Positions 33,096 to 42,075 are shown, numbered from the stretch's first letter. The stretch is DNA of 64,000 nt from T1Sed10-7 sp041686695 (GCA_041686695.1 JAWLDJ010000002.1:15859-79858); one strand, 5' to 3'. Made by a program: numbers and translations. Notes: generated by a model not told the origin, from the sequence alone.

Positions 33096-35567
33096 GTGGG
33101 CAAGCTCGGGACCTACGAGCACACCGTCGAGATCGACGGTCGGAGCATCACCTTCGAAGCCGGCACCCTGGCCGCCCAGGCGGGCGGTGCCGTCGTCATC
33201 AGCCTCGGCGACACCAAGGTGTTGTCGACCACCACCGCATCGAAGCAGCCGAAGGACTTCCTGCCCTTCTTCCCCCTCACCATCGAGGTGGAGGAGCGGA
33301 TGTACGCCAACGGGCGCATCCCGGGCTCGTTCTTCAAGCGCGAGGGTCGTCCCTCCGAGAACGCGATCCTGGTCTGCCGGCTGACCGACCGCCCGCTGCG
33401 CCCCACCTTCGCCGAGGGGCTGCGCAACGAGGTCCAGGTCGTCAACACCATCATCCAGACCACCCAGGTCGACCCCTACGACGTGGTCGCGATGAACGGC
33501 TCGTCGCTGTCCACGATGCTGTCCGGTCTGCCCTTCGAGGGGCCGGTCGCCGCGGTGCGCTACGCGATGCTGCGCGACGGTTCCTGGGTGCCCTTCCCGA
33601 CCTTCGAGGAGCTCGAGGAGGAGGCCGTGTTCAACATGGTCATCTCCGGGCGCGTCGAGGACGACGGTGAGGTCGCGATCCTGATGATCGAGGCCGAGGC
33701 CACCCCCGACAGCTGGATCAAGATCGACATGGGCGCCCCGGCGCCGACCGAGCAGGTCGTCGGTCAGGCCATCGAGGACGTCAAGCCGATCATCAAGCAG
33801 CTGTGCGAGGCCCAGCAGGCGTTCGTCGACGAGGTCGGGGTCCGCGATGCCGGCGAGTACCCCCTCTTCCTCGACTACACCGACGAGGTGTTCGACGCGG
33901 TGTGGGCCGAGGGCCGGGACAAGGTCCTCGAGGTCTATCGTCAGGCCGAGCTCTCCAAGGAGGGCAAGGACGAGGCGATCACCGAGGTCAAGGCCGCGGT
34001 CATCGACGCGGTGGCCGCCGCGGGTGTGGGCGACCTCGACGAGGACACGCTGCGCAAGCAGGCCTCCGAGGCGTTCCGTTCGACCGAGAAGAAGGTCGTG
34101 CGTGGGCTGATCGTCGACGAGGGCTTCCGGATCGACGGCCGCAACGTCACCGAGATCCGCCCGCTGACCGCCGAGGTCGGCGTGCTGCCGAAGACCCACG
34201 GCTCGGCGCTGTTCCAGCGCGGTGACACCCAGGTCGTCTCCGTCCTCGCGCTCGGCACGACCCGGGAGGGCCAGCGACTCGACACCCTCGACCCGGCCGA
34301 CGAGAAGCTGTTCCTGCACCACTACAACATGCCGCCCTACTCCACCGGGGAAGCCGGCCGGGTCGGCAGCCCCAAGCGACGCGAGATCGGACACGGTGCG
34401 CTCGCCGAGCGGGCACTGATCCCGGTGCTGCCGGAGCAGGAGGAGTGGCCCTACGCCATGCGCCTGGTCTCCGACGTGTTCAGCTCCAACGGTTCCACCT
34501 CGATGGGCTCGGTCTGTGCCGCCTCGATGGCGCTGATGGACGGCGCGGTGCCGACGCACGCGCAGGTGGCCGGGATCGCCATGGGCCTGGTGTACGAGAA
34601 CGGCAAGTACACCACGCTCACCGACATCCAGGGGGTCGAGGACTTCTTCGGCGACATGGACTTCAAGGTCGCCGGCCCGGAGGGCTTCATCACCGCCCTG
34701 CAGCTCGACACCAAGCTGGCGGGGATCCCCGCGAACGTCCTCCAGGACGCGCTGCTGCAGGCCCGCGAGGCCCGGCTCGACATCCTGGACGTGATGAACG
34801 ACGCCATCGCTCAGCCGCGCGACGAGGTCGCCGACGGTGCCCCCCGCGTGGAGATCGTCCACATCCCGCAGGACAAGATCGGTGCGGTCATCGGCCCGCG
34901 CGGCGCGATCATCAAGGAGCTGGTCGAGGAGACCGGTGCCCAGATCGACGTCGACGAGGAGGCCGGCCGCGGCGTCGTCAAGATCTACGCCAACTCGCGT
35001 GAGGTGGCCCAGGACGCCCTGGACCGCATCAACGCGATCGCCAACCCGCAGCTGCCGGAGAAGGGTGAGCGCTACCACGCCACGGTCGTCAAGACGGTCG
35101 ACTTCGGTGCGTTCGTGTCCCTGACCCCCGGGACCGACGGGCTGCTCCACATCTCCGAGCTGTCGAAGATGAAGGGCAAGCGCCTCGGCCACGCCGAGGA
35201 GGCCGTCGAGGTCGGCGAGCAGGTGCTCGTCGAGGTGCTCGACGTCCTCGACGGTGGCCGCAAGTTCAAGCTGGCCTACGTCGGCGAGAAGGCGGGCGAC
35301 AGCGCTGGCGGCGACGGCGGCGACGCCGAGGCCGGCGCTGAGGCCGCCGAGGGTGACGAGACCCCCAAGGAGCGGCCGCGCAGCCGCAGCCGCGGTGGTC
35401 GTGACCGGGGCGGTCGCGAGCGTGACAGCAGCGGCGGTGACCGGGAGCGCAGCGGCGGTGACCGGGAGCGCAGCGGCGGTGATGCCGACAGCGGCGACCG
35501 TGGGGGCGAGGGCGGCGGTGGCCGGACCCGCACCCGGACCCGGAGCCGGTCGCGCGACCGCGACTGA
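33096..35567 (+). CDS. pnp: Polyribonucleotide nucleotidyltransferase (PNPase)
   Basis: 823 residues from GTG 33096, which has GGAGG at 33085-33089; GTG 33075 would add seven residues. PNPase degrades RNA 3' to 5' with phosphate, and makes tails in reverse. Two RNase PH domains (first from YEHTVEIDGRSITFEAG, second with TEIRPLTAEVGVLPKTHGSA in the catalytic half and SSNGSTSMGSVCAASMALMDG in two parts) flank a helical linker. KH (DKIGAVIGPRGAIIKEL) and S1 (YHATVVKTVDFGAFVSL) domains follow. The last 100 residues are Arg/Gly/Ser/Asp-rich, a long basic-acidic tail typical of actinobacterial PNPase/GPSI. Confidence 0.96.
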   Translation: MGKLGTYEHTVEIDGRSITFEAGTLAAQAGGAVVISLGDTKVLSTTTASKQPKDFLPFFPLTIEVEERMYANGRIPGSFFKREGRPSENAILVCRLTDRPLRPTFAEGLRNEVQVVNTIIQTTQVDPYDVVAMNGSSLSTMLSGLPFEGPVAAVRYAMLRDGSWVPFPTFEELEEEAVFNMVISGRVEDDGEVAILMIEAEATPDSWIKIDMGAPAPTEQVVGQAIEDVKPIIKQLCEAQQAFVDEVGVRDAGEYPLFLDYTDEVFDAVWAEGRDKVLEVYRQAELSKEGKDEAITEVKAAVIDAVAAAGVGDLDEDTLRKQASEAFRSTEKKVVRGLIVDEGFRIDGRNVTEIRPLTAEVGVLPKTHGSALFQRGDTQVVSVLALGTTREGQRLDTLDPADEKLFLHHYNMPPYSTGEAGRVGSPKRREIGHGALAERALIPVLPEQEEWPYAMRLVSDVFSSNGSTSMGSVCAASMALMDGAVPTHAQVAGIAMGLVYENGKYTTLTDIQGVEDFFGDMDFKVAGPEGFITALQLDTKLAGIPANVLQDALLQAREARLDILDVMNDAIAQPRDEVADGAPRVEIVHIPQDKIGAVIGPRGAIIKELVEETGAQIDVDEEAGRGVVKIYANSREVAQDALDRINAIANPQLPEKGERYHATVVKTVDFGAFVSLTPGTDGLLHISELSKMKGKRLGHAEEAVEVGEQVLVEVLDVLDGGRKFKLAYVGEKAGDSAGGDGGDAEAGAEAAEGDETPKERPRSRSRGGRDRGGRERDSSGGDRERSGGDRERSGGDADSGDRGGEGGGGRTRTRTRSRSRDRD

Positions 35568-35587
35568 GCACCTCGCCAGCAGCACGT

Positions 35588-35615
35588 CGACGGGCGGCCT
35601 TCGGGCCGCCCGTCG
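35588..35615 (+). terminator. Terminator hairpin after pnp with UUCG loop
   Basis: A perfect 12-bp stem (CGACGGGCGGCC and GGCCGCCCGTCG) closed by a TTCG tetraloop, 20 bases after the pnp stop. No U-tract. It probably ends the rpsO-pnp transcript. Confidence 0.7.
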
Positions 35616-35648
35616 GCGCGTGGAGCGCCCGGCGACGGCGCGGGTGCG

Positions 35649-35654
35649 TACCCT
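35649..35654 (+). promoter_or_regulatory. Candidate -10 element for the M16 peptidase
   Basis: TACCCT 34 bases after the pnp terminator and about 40 bases before the peptidase GTG; the -35 is weak. Confidence 0.4.
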
Positions 35655-35693
35655 GGCCCCTCCACCCATCCCCGGTCGCGCACGAGGTCGTCG

Positions 35694-36959
35694 GTGTCCC
35701 ATGAGCTCACCACGCTGCCCTCTGGCGTCCGCGTCGTCACCGAGACGATGACCTCGGTGCGATCGGTCTCGCTGGGGCTGTGGCTGGCCGTGGGCTCACG
35801 GGACGAGCACCCCGAGCAGCTCGGCTGCTCCCACTTCCTCGAGCACACGCTGTTCAAGGGCACCGCGCGCCGGTCGGCCCGCGACATCGCGGAAGCGCTG
35901 GATGCCGTGGGTGGTGAGCTGAACGCCTTCACCTCCAAGGAGCTCACCTGCTTCCACGCCCGGGTGCTCGACACCGACGTGCCGCTGGCCTTCGAGGTGC
36001 TGGCCGACATGCTCGTCAGCGCCCGAAACCGACCCGAGGACGTCGAAGCGGAGCGGCAGGTCGTGCTCTCCGAGCTCGACGCCCTCAACGACGCCCCGGA
36101 CGAGCTCGTCCACACCGAGTTCTGCCAGTTGCTGCTGGGCGAGCACCCGCTGGCGGCCGAGACGCTCGGCACGCTGGAGTCCATCAGCCGGCTCGACCGC
36201 GACACGATCCACGCCTACTACCTCGACCGCTACCGGCCCGAGGCGTTGGTGGTGGCCGCCGCGGGCAACGTGGCGCACGATCGGGTGGTCGCGCTCGCCG
36301 ACCAGCTCCTCGGCGATCTCGGCCGTCCCGGCGGCGCGAGCCGAGCCCGCAGTGCGGTGCAGGGGTACCGGACGGGGCAGGTACGGATCCTGCACCGCCC
36401 GAGCGAACAGGCCCACATCGTGCTGGGTGGCGCCGGGCTGCACCACCGCGACGCCGACCGCTACGCGATGCGGGTCCTCGACACGGTGCTCGGTGGGGGC
36501 ATGTCATCGCGGTTGTTCCAGGAGATCCGCGAGCGCAGGGGGTTGGCCTACGCGGCCTTCAGCTACGCCTCGACCTACACCGACGCGGGTCTGGTCGGCG
36601 CCTACGCCGGCACGGCGCCGGGCAAGGTCGACGAGGTGCTCGACGTGCTGACCCACGAGCTCGACCGGATCGTCGACGACGTCACCGACGCCGAGGTCGA
36701 ACGAGCCAAGGGGGCGCTGACGGGCGGGACGGTCCTCGGGCTGGAGGACACGGGCTCCCGCATGTCGCGTCTCGGTCAGCAGTCGGTGACCGGTGCGGAG
36801 CTGATCGACCTCGATGAGGCGCTCACGCGCATCGCTGCCGTCGATCTCGGAGCGGTCCGTGCCGTCGCCCGGCGGGTGCTGGCCAGCCCCCGCGGGTTGG
36901 CACTGGTCGGTCCCTTCGACCCCCACGAGCGCGACCGCTTCCTCGACGTGGTGGCCTGA
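35694..36959 (+). CDS. M16 family zinc metallopeptidase
   Basis: 421 residues, the single-chain form of processing-peptidase-like M16 enzymes. The inverted zinc motif HxxEH is seen in CSHFLEHTLFKGT, with the distal Glu in the ERQVVLSELDALND region. The C-terminal half has RRGLAYAAFSYASTYTDAG, the substrate-binding region. Bacterial homologues beside pnp are nearly constant in Actinobacteria and Firmicutes; their substrates are mostly unknown. GTG 35694 has GAGGT at 35684-35688. It is two bases upstream of the MBL gene. Confidence 0.92.
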   Translation: MSHELTTLPSGVRVVTETMTSVRSVSLGLWLAVGSRDEHPEQLGCSHFLEHTLFKGTARRSARDIAEALDAVGGELNAFTSKELTCFHARVLDTDVPLAFEVLADMLVSARNRPEDVEAERQVVLSELDALNDAPDELVHTEFCQLLLGEHPLAAETLGTLESISRLDRDTIHAYYLDRYRPEALVVAAAGNVAHDRVVALADQLLGDLGRPGGASRARSAVQGYRTGQVRILHRPSEQAHIVLGGAGLHHRDADRYAMRVLDTVLGGGMSSRLFQEIRERRGLAYAAFSYASTYTDAGLVGAYAGTAPGKVDEVLDVLTHELDRIVDDVTDAEVERAKGALTGGTVLGLEDTGSRMSRLGQQSVTGAELIDLDEALTRIAAVDLGAVRAVARRVLASPRGLALVGPFDPHERDRFLDVVA

Positions 36960-36961
36960 GG

Positions 36962-37786
36962 ATGCCGGCCGTGACCGCCTGGCGGGAGGTCGCCGACCGG
37001 ATCTGGGTCCGGCGCTACGACCCGTTCGACGTCAACGTCACGGTGATCGCGGGTGACCACGGGGTCCTGCTGGCGGATACCCGGACCTCGTTGCACGAGG
37101 CCGCCGAACTCCGGCACCACCTCGCGGAGCTCCCCGTGCCAGCCCCGACGGCGGTCGTGCTGACCCACGCCCACCTCGACCACAGCCTGGGCGCTGGGGC
37201 GTTCCCGGGGATCCCGCTGTACGCCAGCCGCGGGTGCCGTGACACCCTGACCCGCCACGGGATCGCGGAGCGGGAGCGGTGGCTGACCTGGCTGCCCGAG
37301 GAACACCACGTGCACCTGCGGGCGAGCCCCATCCCGGTGCCCGACCACCTCGTCGAGGGGCGCCACCGCATCGATCTGGGGCACCGGGACGTGGAGCTGC
37401 GGTTGCTCGGACACGGGCACACCGATCACGATCTGGTCGTGCACGTCCCGGACGCCGCCACCGTGCTCGCCGGCGATCTGGTGGAGGTCGGCGCGCCGCC
37501 GGCCTTCGACGACGCCTACCCCTTCGAGTGGCCGGCGACCCTGGCCGGGCTCGAGGCCCTCGACGCCGAGGTGGTGGTCCCCGGTCATGGGGCCCCGACC
37601 TCGCACGCCCTGCTCGCCGTCCGGCGCCAGCAGCACGCGCACCTGGCCGCTCTGTGCCGGGAAGCGGTCGGCGGGAGCCGGTCGTTGGCGAGCGTGCTCG
37701 TGATGTCGCCCTTCCCGGAGCCGACCACCCGTGTCGCGCTCGACCGTGCGGCCGCCACCGTCGGTCGCAACGCCTCCGGCGCGTAG
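36962..37786 (+). CDS. MBL-fold metallo-hydrolase
   Basis: 274 residues. The metallo-beta-lactamase fold metal ligands are visible: LTHAHLDHSLGAGAF (HxHxDH), then GHGHTDHDLVVHV, the Asp in VLAGDLVEVGAPP, and His in VVPGHGAP. The family includes glyoxalase II and quinoprotein-relay hydrolases; the enzyme resembles SoxH/quinoprotein-type more than glyoxalase II, but the substrate is not predictable. ATG 36962 directly follows the M16 stop; GTG 36971 is an alternative. Its TAG stop is also the start of a TAGGCT -10-like hexamer. Confidence 0.82.
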   Translation: MPAVTAWREVADRIWVRRYDPFDVNVTVIAGDHGVLLADTRTSLHEAAELRHHLAELPVPAPTAVVLTHAHLDHSLGAGAFPGIPLYASRGCRDTLTRHGIAERERWLTWLPEEHHVHLRASPIPVPDHLVEGRHRIDLGHRDVELRLLGHGHTDHDLVVHVPDAATVLAGDLVEVGAPPAFDDAYPFEWPATLAGLEALDAEVVVPGHGAPTSHALLAVRRQQHAHLAALCREAVGGSRSLASVLVMSPFPEPTTRVALDRAAATVGRNASGA

Positions 37787-37789
37787 GCT
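37784..37789 (+). promoter_or_regulatory. Candidate -10 element for the dehydrogenase gene
   Basis: TAGGCT, which begins at the TAG stop codon of the MBL gene, about 48 bases before the next start. No strong -35. Confidence 0.35.
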
Positions 37790-37836
37790 CGCCCGGGGGC
37801 CACGGACGTGGCCCGAGCCGGTCGGGAGGTCACCAG

Positions 37837-39621
37837 GTGGCGGATGTGAGCACGATGCAGATCGAACAGGTCGGGATCGTCGGCGGCGGGACGATGGGGT
37901 CGGGTATCGCCGAACTCGTCGCGCGTCAGGCGATCCCCGTGACGGTGGTCGAGGTCGACGAGGAGGCGGCCGCGTCCTGTCACCAGCGCATCGTCGGCTC
38001 GCTCGAGCGCCAGGTCCGACGTGAGCGACTCACGCCGTCGGAGCAGGCGGAGATCCTGTCCCGCGTCACGGTCTCCGCCGATCACGGCGATCTCGCGCTC
38101 TGCGACCTCGTCGTGGAGGCCGTGCCGGAGGAGCTCGGGCGCAAGCAGGCGGCCTTCCGGGCCATCGATGCCCACGTCCGGCCCGACGCGATCATCGCGA
38201 CCAACACCTCCTCGCTGCCCGTGATGGACATCGGCGTGGTCACCCAGCGGCCGAACCGGGTGCTGGGGTTCCACTTCTTCAACCCCGCCCAGGTGATGCA
38301 GCTGATCGAGCTCGTGCGCACGGTGGTGACCGACGAGTCGGTCGTCGAGACCGCGCGCCGCTTCGCCCAGCGCATCGGCAAGGTCCCCGTCGTGGTCGGC
38401 GATCGTCGCGGCTTCATCGCGAACCAGCTGCTGTTCCCCTACCTCAACCAGGCCGTCGGGATGGTCGAGGGCGGCTACGCGACCAAGGAGGACGTGGACA
38501 CCGCCATGCGGCTGGGCACGGGCCTGCCGATGGGACCGATCGCGCTCGCCGACCTGGTCGGCATCGACACCTTCGTCGGCATCATGGATGCGATGCACGG
38601 CCAGTTCGGTGACCAGCGCTTCGCGCCACGTCCGATGCTCAGCCAGCTGGCCTCCGCGGGCTACACCGGCCGCAAGGCCGGTCGTGGCTTCTACCGCTAC
38701 GAGGAGCCGGGGTCCTCACGCACGGTCGCGGACCGCGATACCCGTCCGGCACCCGACGAGGCGCTGGTCGCCGGCTGGCGGCGCGTCGGCGTGGTCGGGA
38801 CCGGGACGATGGCCACCGGGATCGCCGAGGTGTGTGCCCGGTCCGGCTTCCAGGTCGCGCTGCGAGGTCGCAGTCCCGAGAAGGCACAGGCCGCCCGCGC
38901 CAAGGTCGCCTCCTCACTGGGCCGTCAGGTCGACAAGGGGCGTCTCGAGCCCGAGGAGCGTGACCGGATCCTGGCGCGCATCGACGCGGTCACCGAGTTG
39001 GCCGAGCTGGCCGACTGCGACGTGGTGGTCGAGGCCGTCGCCGAGGACCTCGCCATCAAGCGCGAGCTGTTCGCGGCGCTCGATGCCGTCCTCGGTGAGC
39101 AGGCCGTCCTCGCGACGACCACCTCGTCGTTGCCGGTGATCGAGTGCGCGATGTCGACGCGTCGTCCCGACCGGGTCGTGGGATTGCACTTCTTCAACCC
39201 CGCGGCCGTCATGCAGCTGGTCGAGATCGTCACCACGGTCCGTGCCACCGACGAGGTGACGGAGTTGGCCCGGGCCTTCGTCGCGCGCCTGGGGAAGACC
39301 GGGGTGCTCTGCGGGGACCGGGCCGGCTTCATCGTCAACACCTTGTTGTTCCCCTACCTGAACGACGCGGTGAAGATGCTGGACTCCCACTACGCCACCG
39401 CCGAGGAGATCGACACCGCCATGAAGCTCGGCTGCGGCTACCCGATGGGGCCGTTCGAGCTGATGGACGTGGTCGGGCTCGACGTCACGCTCGCGATCCT
39501 CGAGCGGCTGCAGGAGGAGTTCCGGCAACCCTCCATGGCGCCGGCCTCGCTGCTGCAGCACATGGTCGAAGCCGACTTCCTCGGGCGCAAGGCCGGACGC
39601 GGCTTCTACGTCTACGACTGA
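37837..39621 (+). CDS. Double-domain 3-hydroxyacyl-CoA dehydrogenase
   Basis: 594 residues made of two complete copies of a 3-hydroxybutyryl-CoA dehydrogenase. Copy 1 (about 5-285) has the NAD site GIVGGGTMGSGIA, NTSSLPV, LGFHFFNPAQVMQLIEL and GDRRGFIANQL. Copy 2 (about 308-594) has GVVGTGTMATGIA, TTSSLPV, VGLHFFNPAAVMQLVEI and GDRAGFIVNTL. Catalytic Ser, His and Asn positions look intact in both. It oxidises 3-hydroxyacyl-CoA to 3-oxoacyl-CoA in fatty acid or butyrate metabolism. GGGAGGT lies six bases before GTG 37837. PaaH-like double proteins are known in actinobacteria. Confidence 0.9.
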   Translation: MADVSTMQIEQVGIVGGGTMGSGIAELVARQAIPVTVVEVDEEAAASCHQRIVGSLERQVRRERLTPSEQAEILSRVTVSADHGDLALCDLVVEAVPEELGRKQAAFRAIDAHVRPDAIIATNTSSLPVMDIGVVTQRPNRVLGFHFFNPAQVMQLIELVRTVVTDESVVETARRFAQRIGKVPVVVGDRRGFIANQLLFPYLNQAVGMVEGGYATKEDVDTAMRLGTGLPMGPIALADLVGIDTFVGIMDAMHGQFGDQRFAPRPMLSQLASAGYTGRKAGRGFYRYEEPGSSRTVADRDTRPAPDEALVAGWRRVGVVGTGTMATGIAEVCARSGFQVALRGRSPEKAQAARAKVASSLGRQVDKGRLEPEERDRILARIDAVTELAELADCDVVVEAVAEDLAIKRELFAALDAVLGEQAVLATTTSSLPVIECAMSTRRPDRVVGLHFFNPAAVMQLVEIVTTVRATDEVTELARAFVARLGKTGVLCGDRAGFIVNTLLFPYLNDAVKMLDSHYATAEEIDTAMKLGCGYPMGPFELMDVVGLDVTLAILERLQEEFRQPSMAPASLLQHMVEADFLGRKAGRGFYVYD

Positions 39622-39624
39622 GCC

Positions 39625-39855
39625 GTGGCGGACCCGGGGCCCTTCGACACGACCCTGCCCCAGCTGGCCGGGTACACGGTGCGTCGGGTCCCCGCCTTCC
39701 AGGCCCGCAAGGCCTACGTCTGTCCGGCCTGTGGTGGCGGGATCGCGCCGGGGCTCGGACACGTGGTCGCCTGGCCCGAGGAGCAGGCGCAGGAGCGTCG
39801 GCACTGGCACCTGCACTGCTGGCGGATCGCGGCCGGACGCGGACGGATAACCTGA
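39625..39855 (+). CDS. Small zinc-binding conserved protein
   Basis: 76 residues. CPACGGGI and a later HWHLHCW suggest a single zinc site (CxxC plus His/Cys). Similar small proteins, YVCPxC at the N-terminus and RRHWHxxCW at the end, occur widely in Actinobacteria without known role. It follows the dehydrogenase by three bases and is probably co-transcribed. The final codons overlap a TAACCT hexamer that may be the promoter of the next gene. Confidence 0.75.
   Translation: MADPGPFDTTLPQLAGYTVRRVPAFQARKAYVCPACGGGIAPGLGHVVAWPEEQAQERRHWHLHCWRIAAGRGRIT
39848..39853 (+). promoter_or_regulatory. Candidate -10 element for the membrane cyclophilin
   Basis: TAACCT inside the last codons of the small zinc-protein gene, about 63 bases before the GTG at 39916. 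The -35 is weak. Confidence 0.35.
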
Positions 39856-39915
39856 GAGGTTCCGCTTCGCTGTCCGTGCCCGTGCACTCCCCTTCCCCGG
39901 CTCCCCGAGGTCTCC

Positions 39916-40908
39916 GTGGCCGCCAAGTCCAAGACGTCCCGCTCCGGCGGCAACCGCGGCGCGTCGAAGTTCGACCGTCGGACCGCACGCAACCGCAAGA
40001 TCATCCTGGTCATGGCGGTGCTGATGGGCCTGTCGCTGGTGGCCGTGCCGCTCGGGCTCGCGCTCGGTGGCGGCAGCACCACCCCCGCCCCACAGGATCC
40101 CGACGACGCCGACGATCCGTTCGCCGCCCCGGAAGAGCCGCAGGAGCCCGAGGAGACCGTTGGACCCTGTGGTGAGACGCCCGACGACGTCCCCGAGGTC
40201 ACCAGCACCCTCTACGAGGAACCCTTCGAGCTGACGATCGACACCGACGCGACGCACGTGGCCACCTTCGAGACCACCTGCGGCGACGTCGTGATCGAAC
40301 TGGCCACCGATGACGCACCGATCGCGGTGAACAATCTCGTCAACCTCGCCGAGGACGGCTACTACGACGGGGTGATCTTCCACCGGGTGACCGAGACGCC
40401 GCCGGTGATCCAGGGAGGCGACCCGGCCGGGACCGGCTGCGGTCGCGAGGACTGCACGGCGGAGGCCGCCGACGAGCCGTCCTTCCCGGGGTTCACGATC
40501 GATGACGAGCTCGCCGGGGCCGAAGCCATGGCCGAGACCTTCGCCGACGAGTTCCTGCCCCAGCTCCGCGCGGAGCTGGACGAACTGATCGAGTCGGGGG
40601 TCGACCCGGAGGACCTCGGGTTGCCGCCCGAACCGACCGACGAGGATCTCCTGGCCCTGGTCCCGGGTGGCTACGAGCGCGGCACCGTCGCGATGGCCAA
40701 CGCCGGACCGGACACCGCCGGCTCGCAGTTCTTCATCGTGTGGGACGACACCCCGCTGCCGCCGCTGTACACGGTGGTGGGCACGGTCATCGAGGGCATG
40801 GACGTCGTCGACGACATCGCGGCGTCGCCGACGCAGGTCACCACCGAGACCCCCGAGCGACCCTACGAGCCGGTCGTCATCCGATCGGTCGACGTTGAGG
40901 TCCGGTGA
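39916..40908 (+). CDS. Membrane-anchored cyclophilin-type peptidyl-prolyl isomerase
   Basis: 330 residues. A basic N-terminus (about 28 residues) is followed by one membrane helix (IILVMAVLMGLSLVAVPLGLAL, read in two parts) and an acidic Pro-rich linker, so the catalytic part should be outside the cell. The cyclophilin core has YYDGVIFHRV, VIQGGDPAGTG, GTVAMANAGPDTAGSQFFIV and LYTVVGTVIEGMDVVD. Between the GGDP and AMANAG blocks lies an insertion of about 60 residues, acidic and helical, not found in the next gene. A Cys pair GCGREDC and TTCGD could form a disulfide. It probably helps fold exported proteins. Confidence 0.88.
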   Translation: MAAKSKTSRSGGNRGASKFDRRTARNRKIILVMAVLMGLSLVAVPLGLALGGGSTTPAPQDPDDADDPFAAPEEPQEPEETVGPCGETPDDVPEVTSTLYEEPFELTIDTDATHVATFETTCGDVVIELATDDAPIAVNNLVNLAEDGYYDGVIFHRVTETPPVIQGGDPAGTGCGREDCTAEAADEPSFPGFTIDDELAGAEAMAETFADEFLPQLRAELDELIESGVDPEDLGLPPEPTDEDLLALVPGGYERGTVAMANAGPDTAGSQFFIVWDDTPLPPLYTVVGTVIEGMDVVDDIAASPTQVTTETPERPYEPVVIRSVDVEVR

Positions 40909-40925
40909 GCCCGACCGCCTACCCT
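40895..40925 (+). promoter_or_regulatory. Candidate promoter of the second cyclophilin
   Basis: TTGAGG at 40895-40900 and TACCCT at 40920-40925 with 19-bp spacing. A GTG at 40933 would give a leaderless start; the GTG at 40990 has a better ribosome-binding site. Confidence 0.4.
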
Positions 40926-40989
40926 CGTGCCCGTGCTGGCGCATCGGCCCGCACCTGTCCCTGACGCCCCCATCCAACAAGGACCCCTC

Positions 40990-41505
40990 GTGGCCCAGCA
41001 GTGGAGCTCCCCGCCGAGCCTGACGATCGACACCTCGACGTCCTACTCGGCGACCATCCGGACCGACAAGGGCGACATCGACGTCGAGCTGTTCGCCGAC
41101 GAGTCACCCATGACGGTCAACAACTTCGTCTTCCTGGCCCGGGAGGGCTTCTACGACGGGGTGATCTTCCACCGCGTCATCCCCGGCTTCATGATCCAGG
41201 GTGGCGACCCCACCGGGACCGGGACCGGCGGACCCGGCTACAAGTTCCGTGACGAGCTCGAGGCCGCCGGCAAGCACGGCTACGACCGGGGCACCCTGGC
41301 CATGGCCAACGCCGGTCCGAACACCAACGGTTCGCAGTTCTTCATCACCCACGTCGACGCGCCCCTGCCCCCGGCCTACGCCGTGTTCGGCCGCACCACG
41401 GCCGGGCAGGAGGTCGTGGACGCCATCGCCGAGGTGCCGACGGGCCCGGGCGACAAGCCCGTCGAGGACGTCGTCATCGAGACGATCGACATCGCCGAGG
41501 GCTGA
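40990..41505 (+). CDS. Cytoplasmic cyclophilin-type peptidyl-prolyl isomerase
   Basis: 171 residues, a simple single-domain cyclophilin: KGDIDVELFADESPMTVNNF, GFYDGVIFHRVIPGFMIQGG (two signature blocks), GTLAMANAGPNTNGSQFFIT and YAVFGRTTAGQEVVD. The catalytic Arg of FHRV is present. GTG 40990 is preceded by AAGGA six bases upstream; GTG 40927 or 40933 would add about 20 Pro-rich residues. It has no signal peptide or membrane helix, unlike the gene before it, so it is likely the cytoplasmic PpiB-type copy. Confidence 0.9.
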   Translation: MAQQWSSPPSLTIDTSTSYSATIRTDKGDIDVELFADESPMTVNNFVFLAREGFYDGVIFHRVIPGFMIQGGDPTGTGTGGPGYKFRDELEAAGKHGYDRGTLAMANAGPNTNGSQFFITHVDAPLPPAYAVFGRTTAGQEVVDAIAEVPTGPGDKPVEDVVIETIDIAEG

Positions 41506-41526
41506 GCAGCCCGCGTCACCAGGTCG

Positions 41527-41550
41527 CGCTCCGCCCCCGTGGGCGGAGCG
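41527..41550. terminator. Bidirectional terminator between convergent genes
   Basis: A perfect 10-bp stem (CGCTCCGCCC and GGGCGGAGCG) with loop CCGT, between the cyclophilin stop and the convergent - strand gene. Its position and symmetry suit termination from both sides. Confidence 0.65.
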
Positions 41551-41568
41551 TTGCCATGCCACGGTCGG

Positions 41569-42075
41569 TCACTCGCGATCGTCCTCGCCATCGTCGCCGC
41601 CGCGCCGATCGTCGCTCTCGTCCCCGCTCGTCGGCGGCACGGGCGGCGGGGGTACAGGTGGCGGGGGCGGTCCATCGGGGGTCGCGCCGTTGGGTTCGTC
41701 GCCCGGCCAGGGAGGTAGATCCGACAGCTCGATCCGCCGGGGCGCACGGCCCTGGTCGTAGTCGCGCATCCGCTGTGGGTAGCCCACCTTGCGGGCGTCG
41801 TAGAGCGGGATGTTCAGGTCCCGGCAGAAGGTCGCCGCCTGGCCGCGGTCCTTGACCGGACGGCGCAGGTACTCACCGTCGTCGGCGACCAGCAGCACCG
41901 TCGTGGAGTAGATCGTCGTCTTGGGCTCGAGGTAGGCCTCCACCCCGATGCGGCTCTCGGCGAAGCGCTCCAGCTCGGCGGTGGCTTCCCGTGAAGCGGC
42001 ACTCGTCGCCGGGCTCGCCGGGCGGCGTTTCGATTCGCCCTTGAGCCAGGCACGCAGACGGTCGGAGAAACCCAC
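41569..42075 (-). CDS. Conserved actinobacterial protein of unknown function
   Basis: 168 residues from GTG 42075 on the - strand. A central block of about 80 residues (YLEPKTTIYSTTVLLVADDG, then FCRDLNIPLYDARKVGYPQRM) resembles a small conserved family that I know only as hypothetical in Actinobacteria. The last 35 residues are Pro-rich (PPPPPVPPPPVPP) and then acidic. The N-terminus is Lys/Arg-rich. No membrane helix. A longer start through the upstream 30-bp repeats is possible. Convergent with the cyclophilin gene. Confidence 0.65.
   Translation of the reverse strand: MGFSDRLRAWLKGESKRRPASPATSAASREATAELERFAESRIGVEAYLEPKTTIYSTTVLLVADDGEYLRRPVKDRGQAATFCRDLNIPLYDARKVGYPQRMRDYDQGRAPRRIELSDLPPWPGDEPNGATPDGPPPPPVPPPPVPPTSGDESDDRRGGDDGEDDRE

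Noticed and set aside
32895..35702. A 935-codon open frame on the - strand opposite pnp
   Set aside because: Leucine/aspartate-rich mirror of the pnp coding strand; no family signature.
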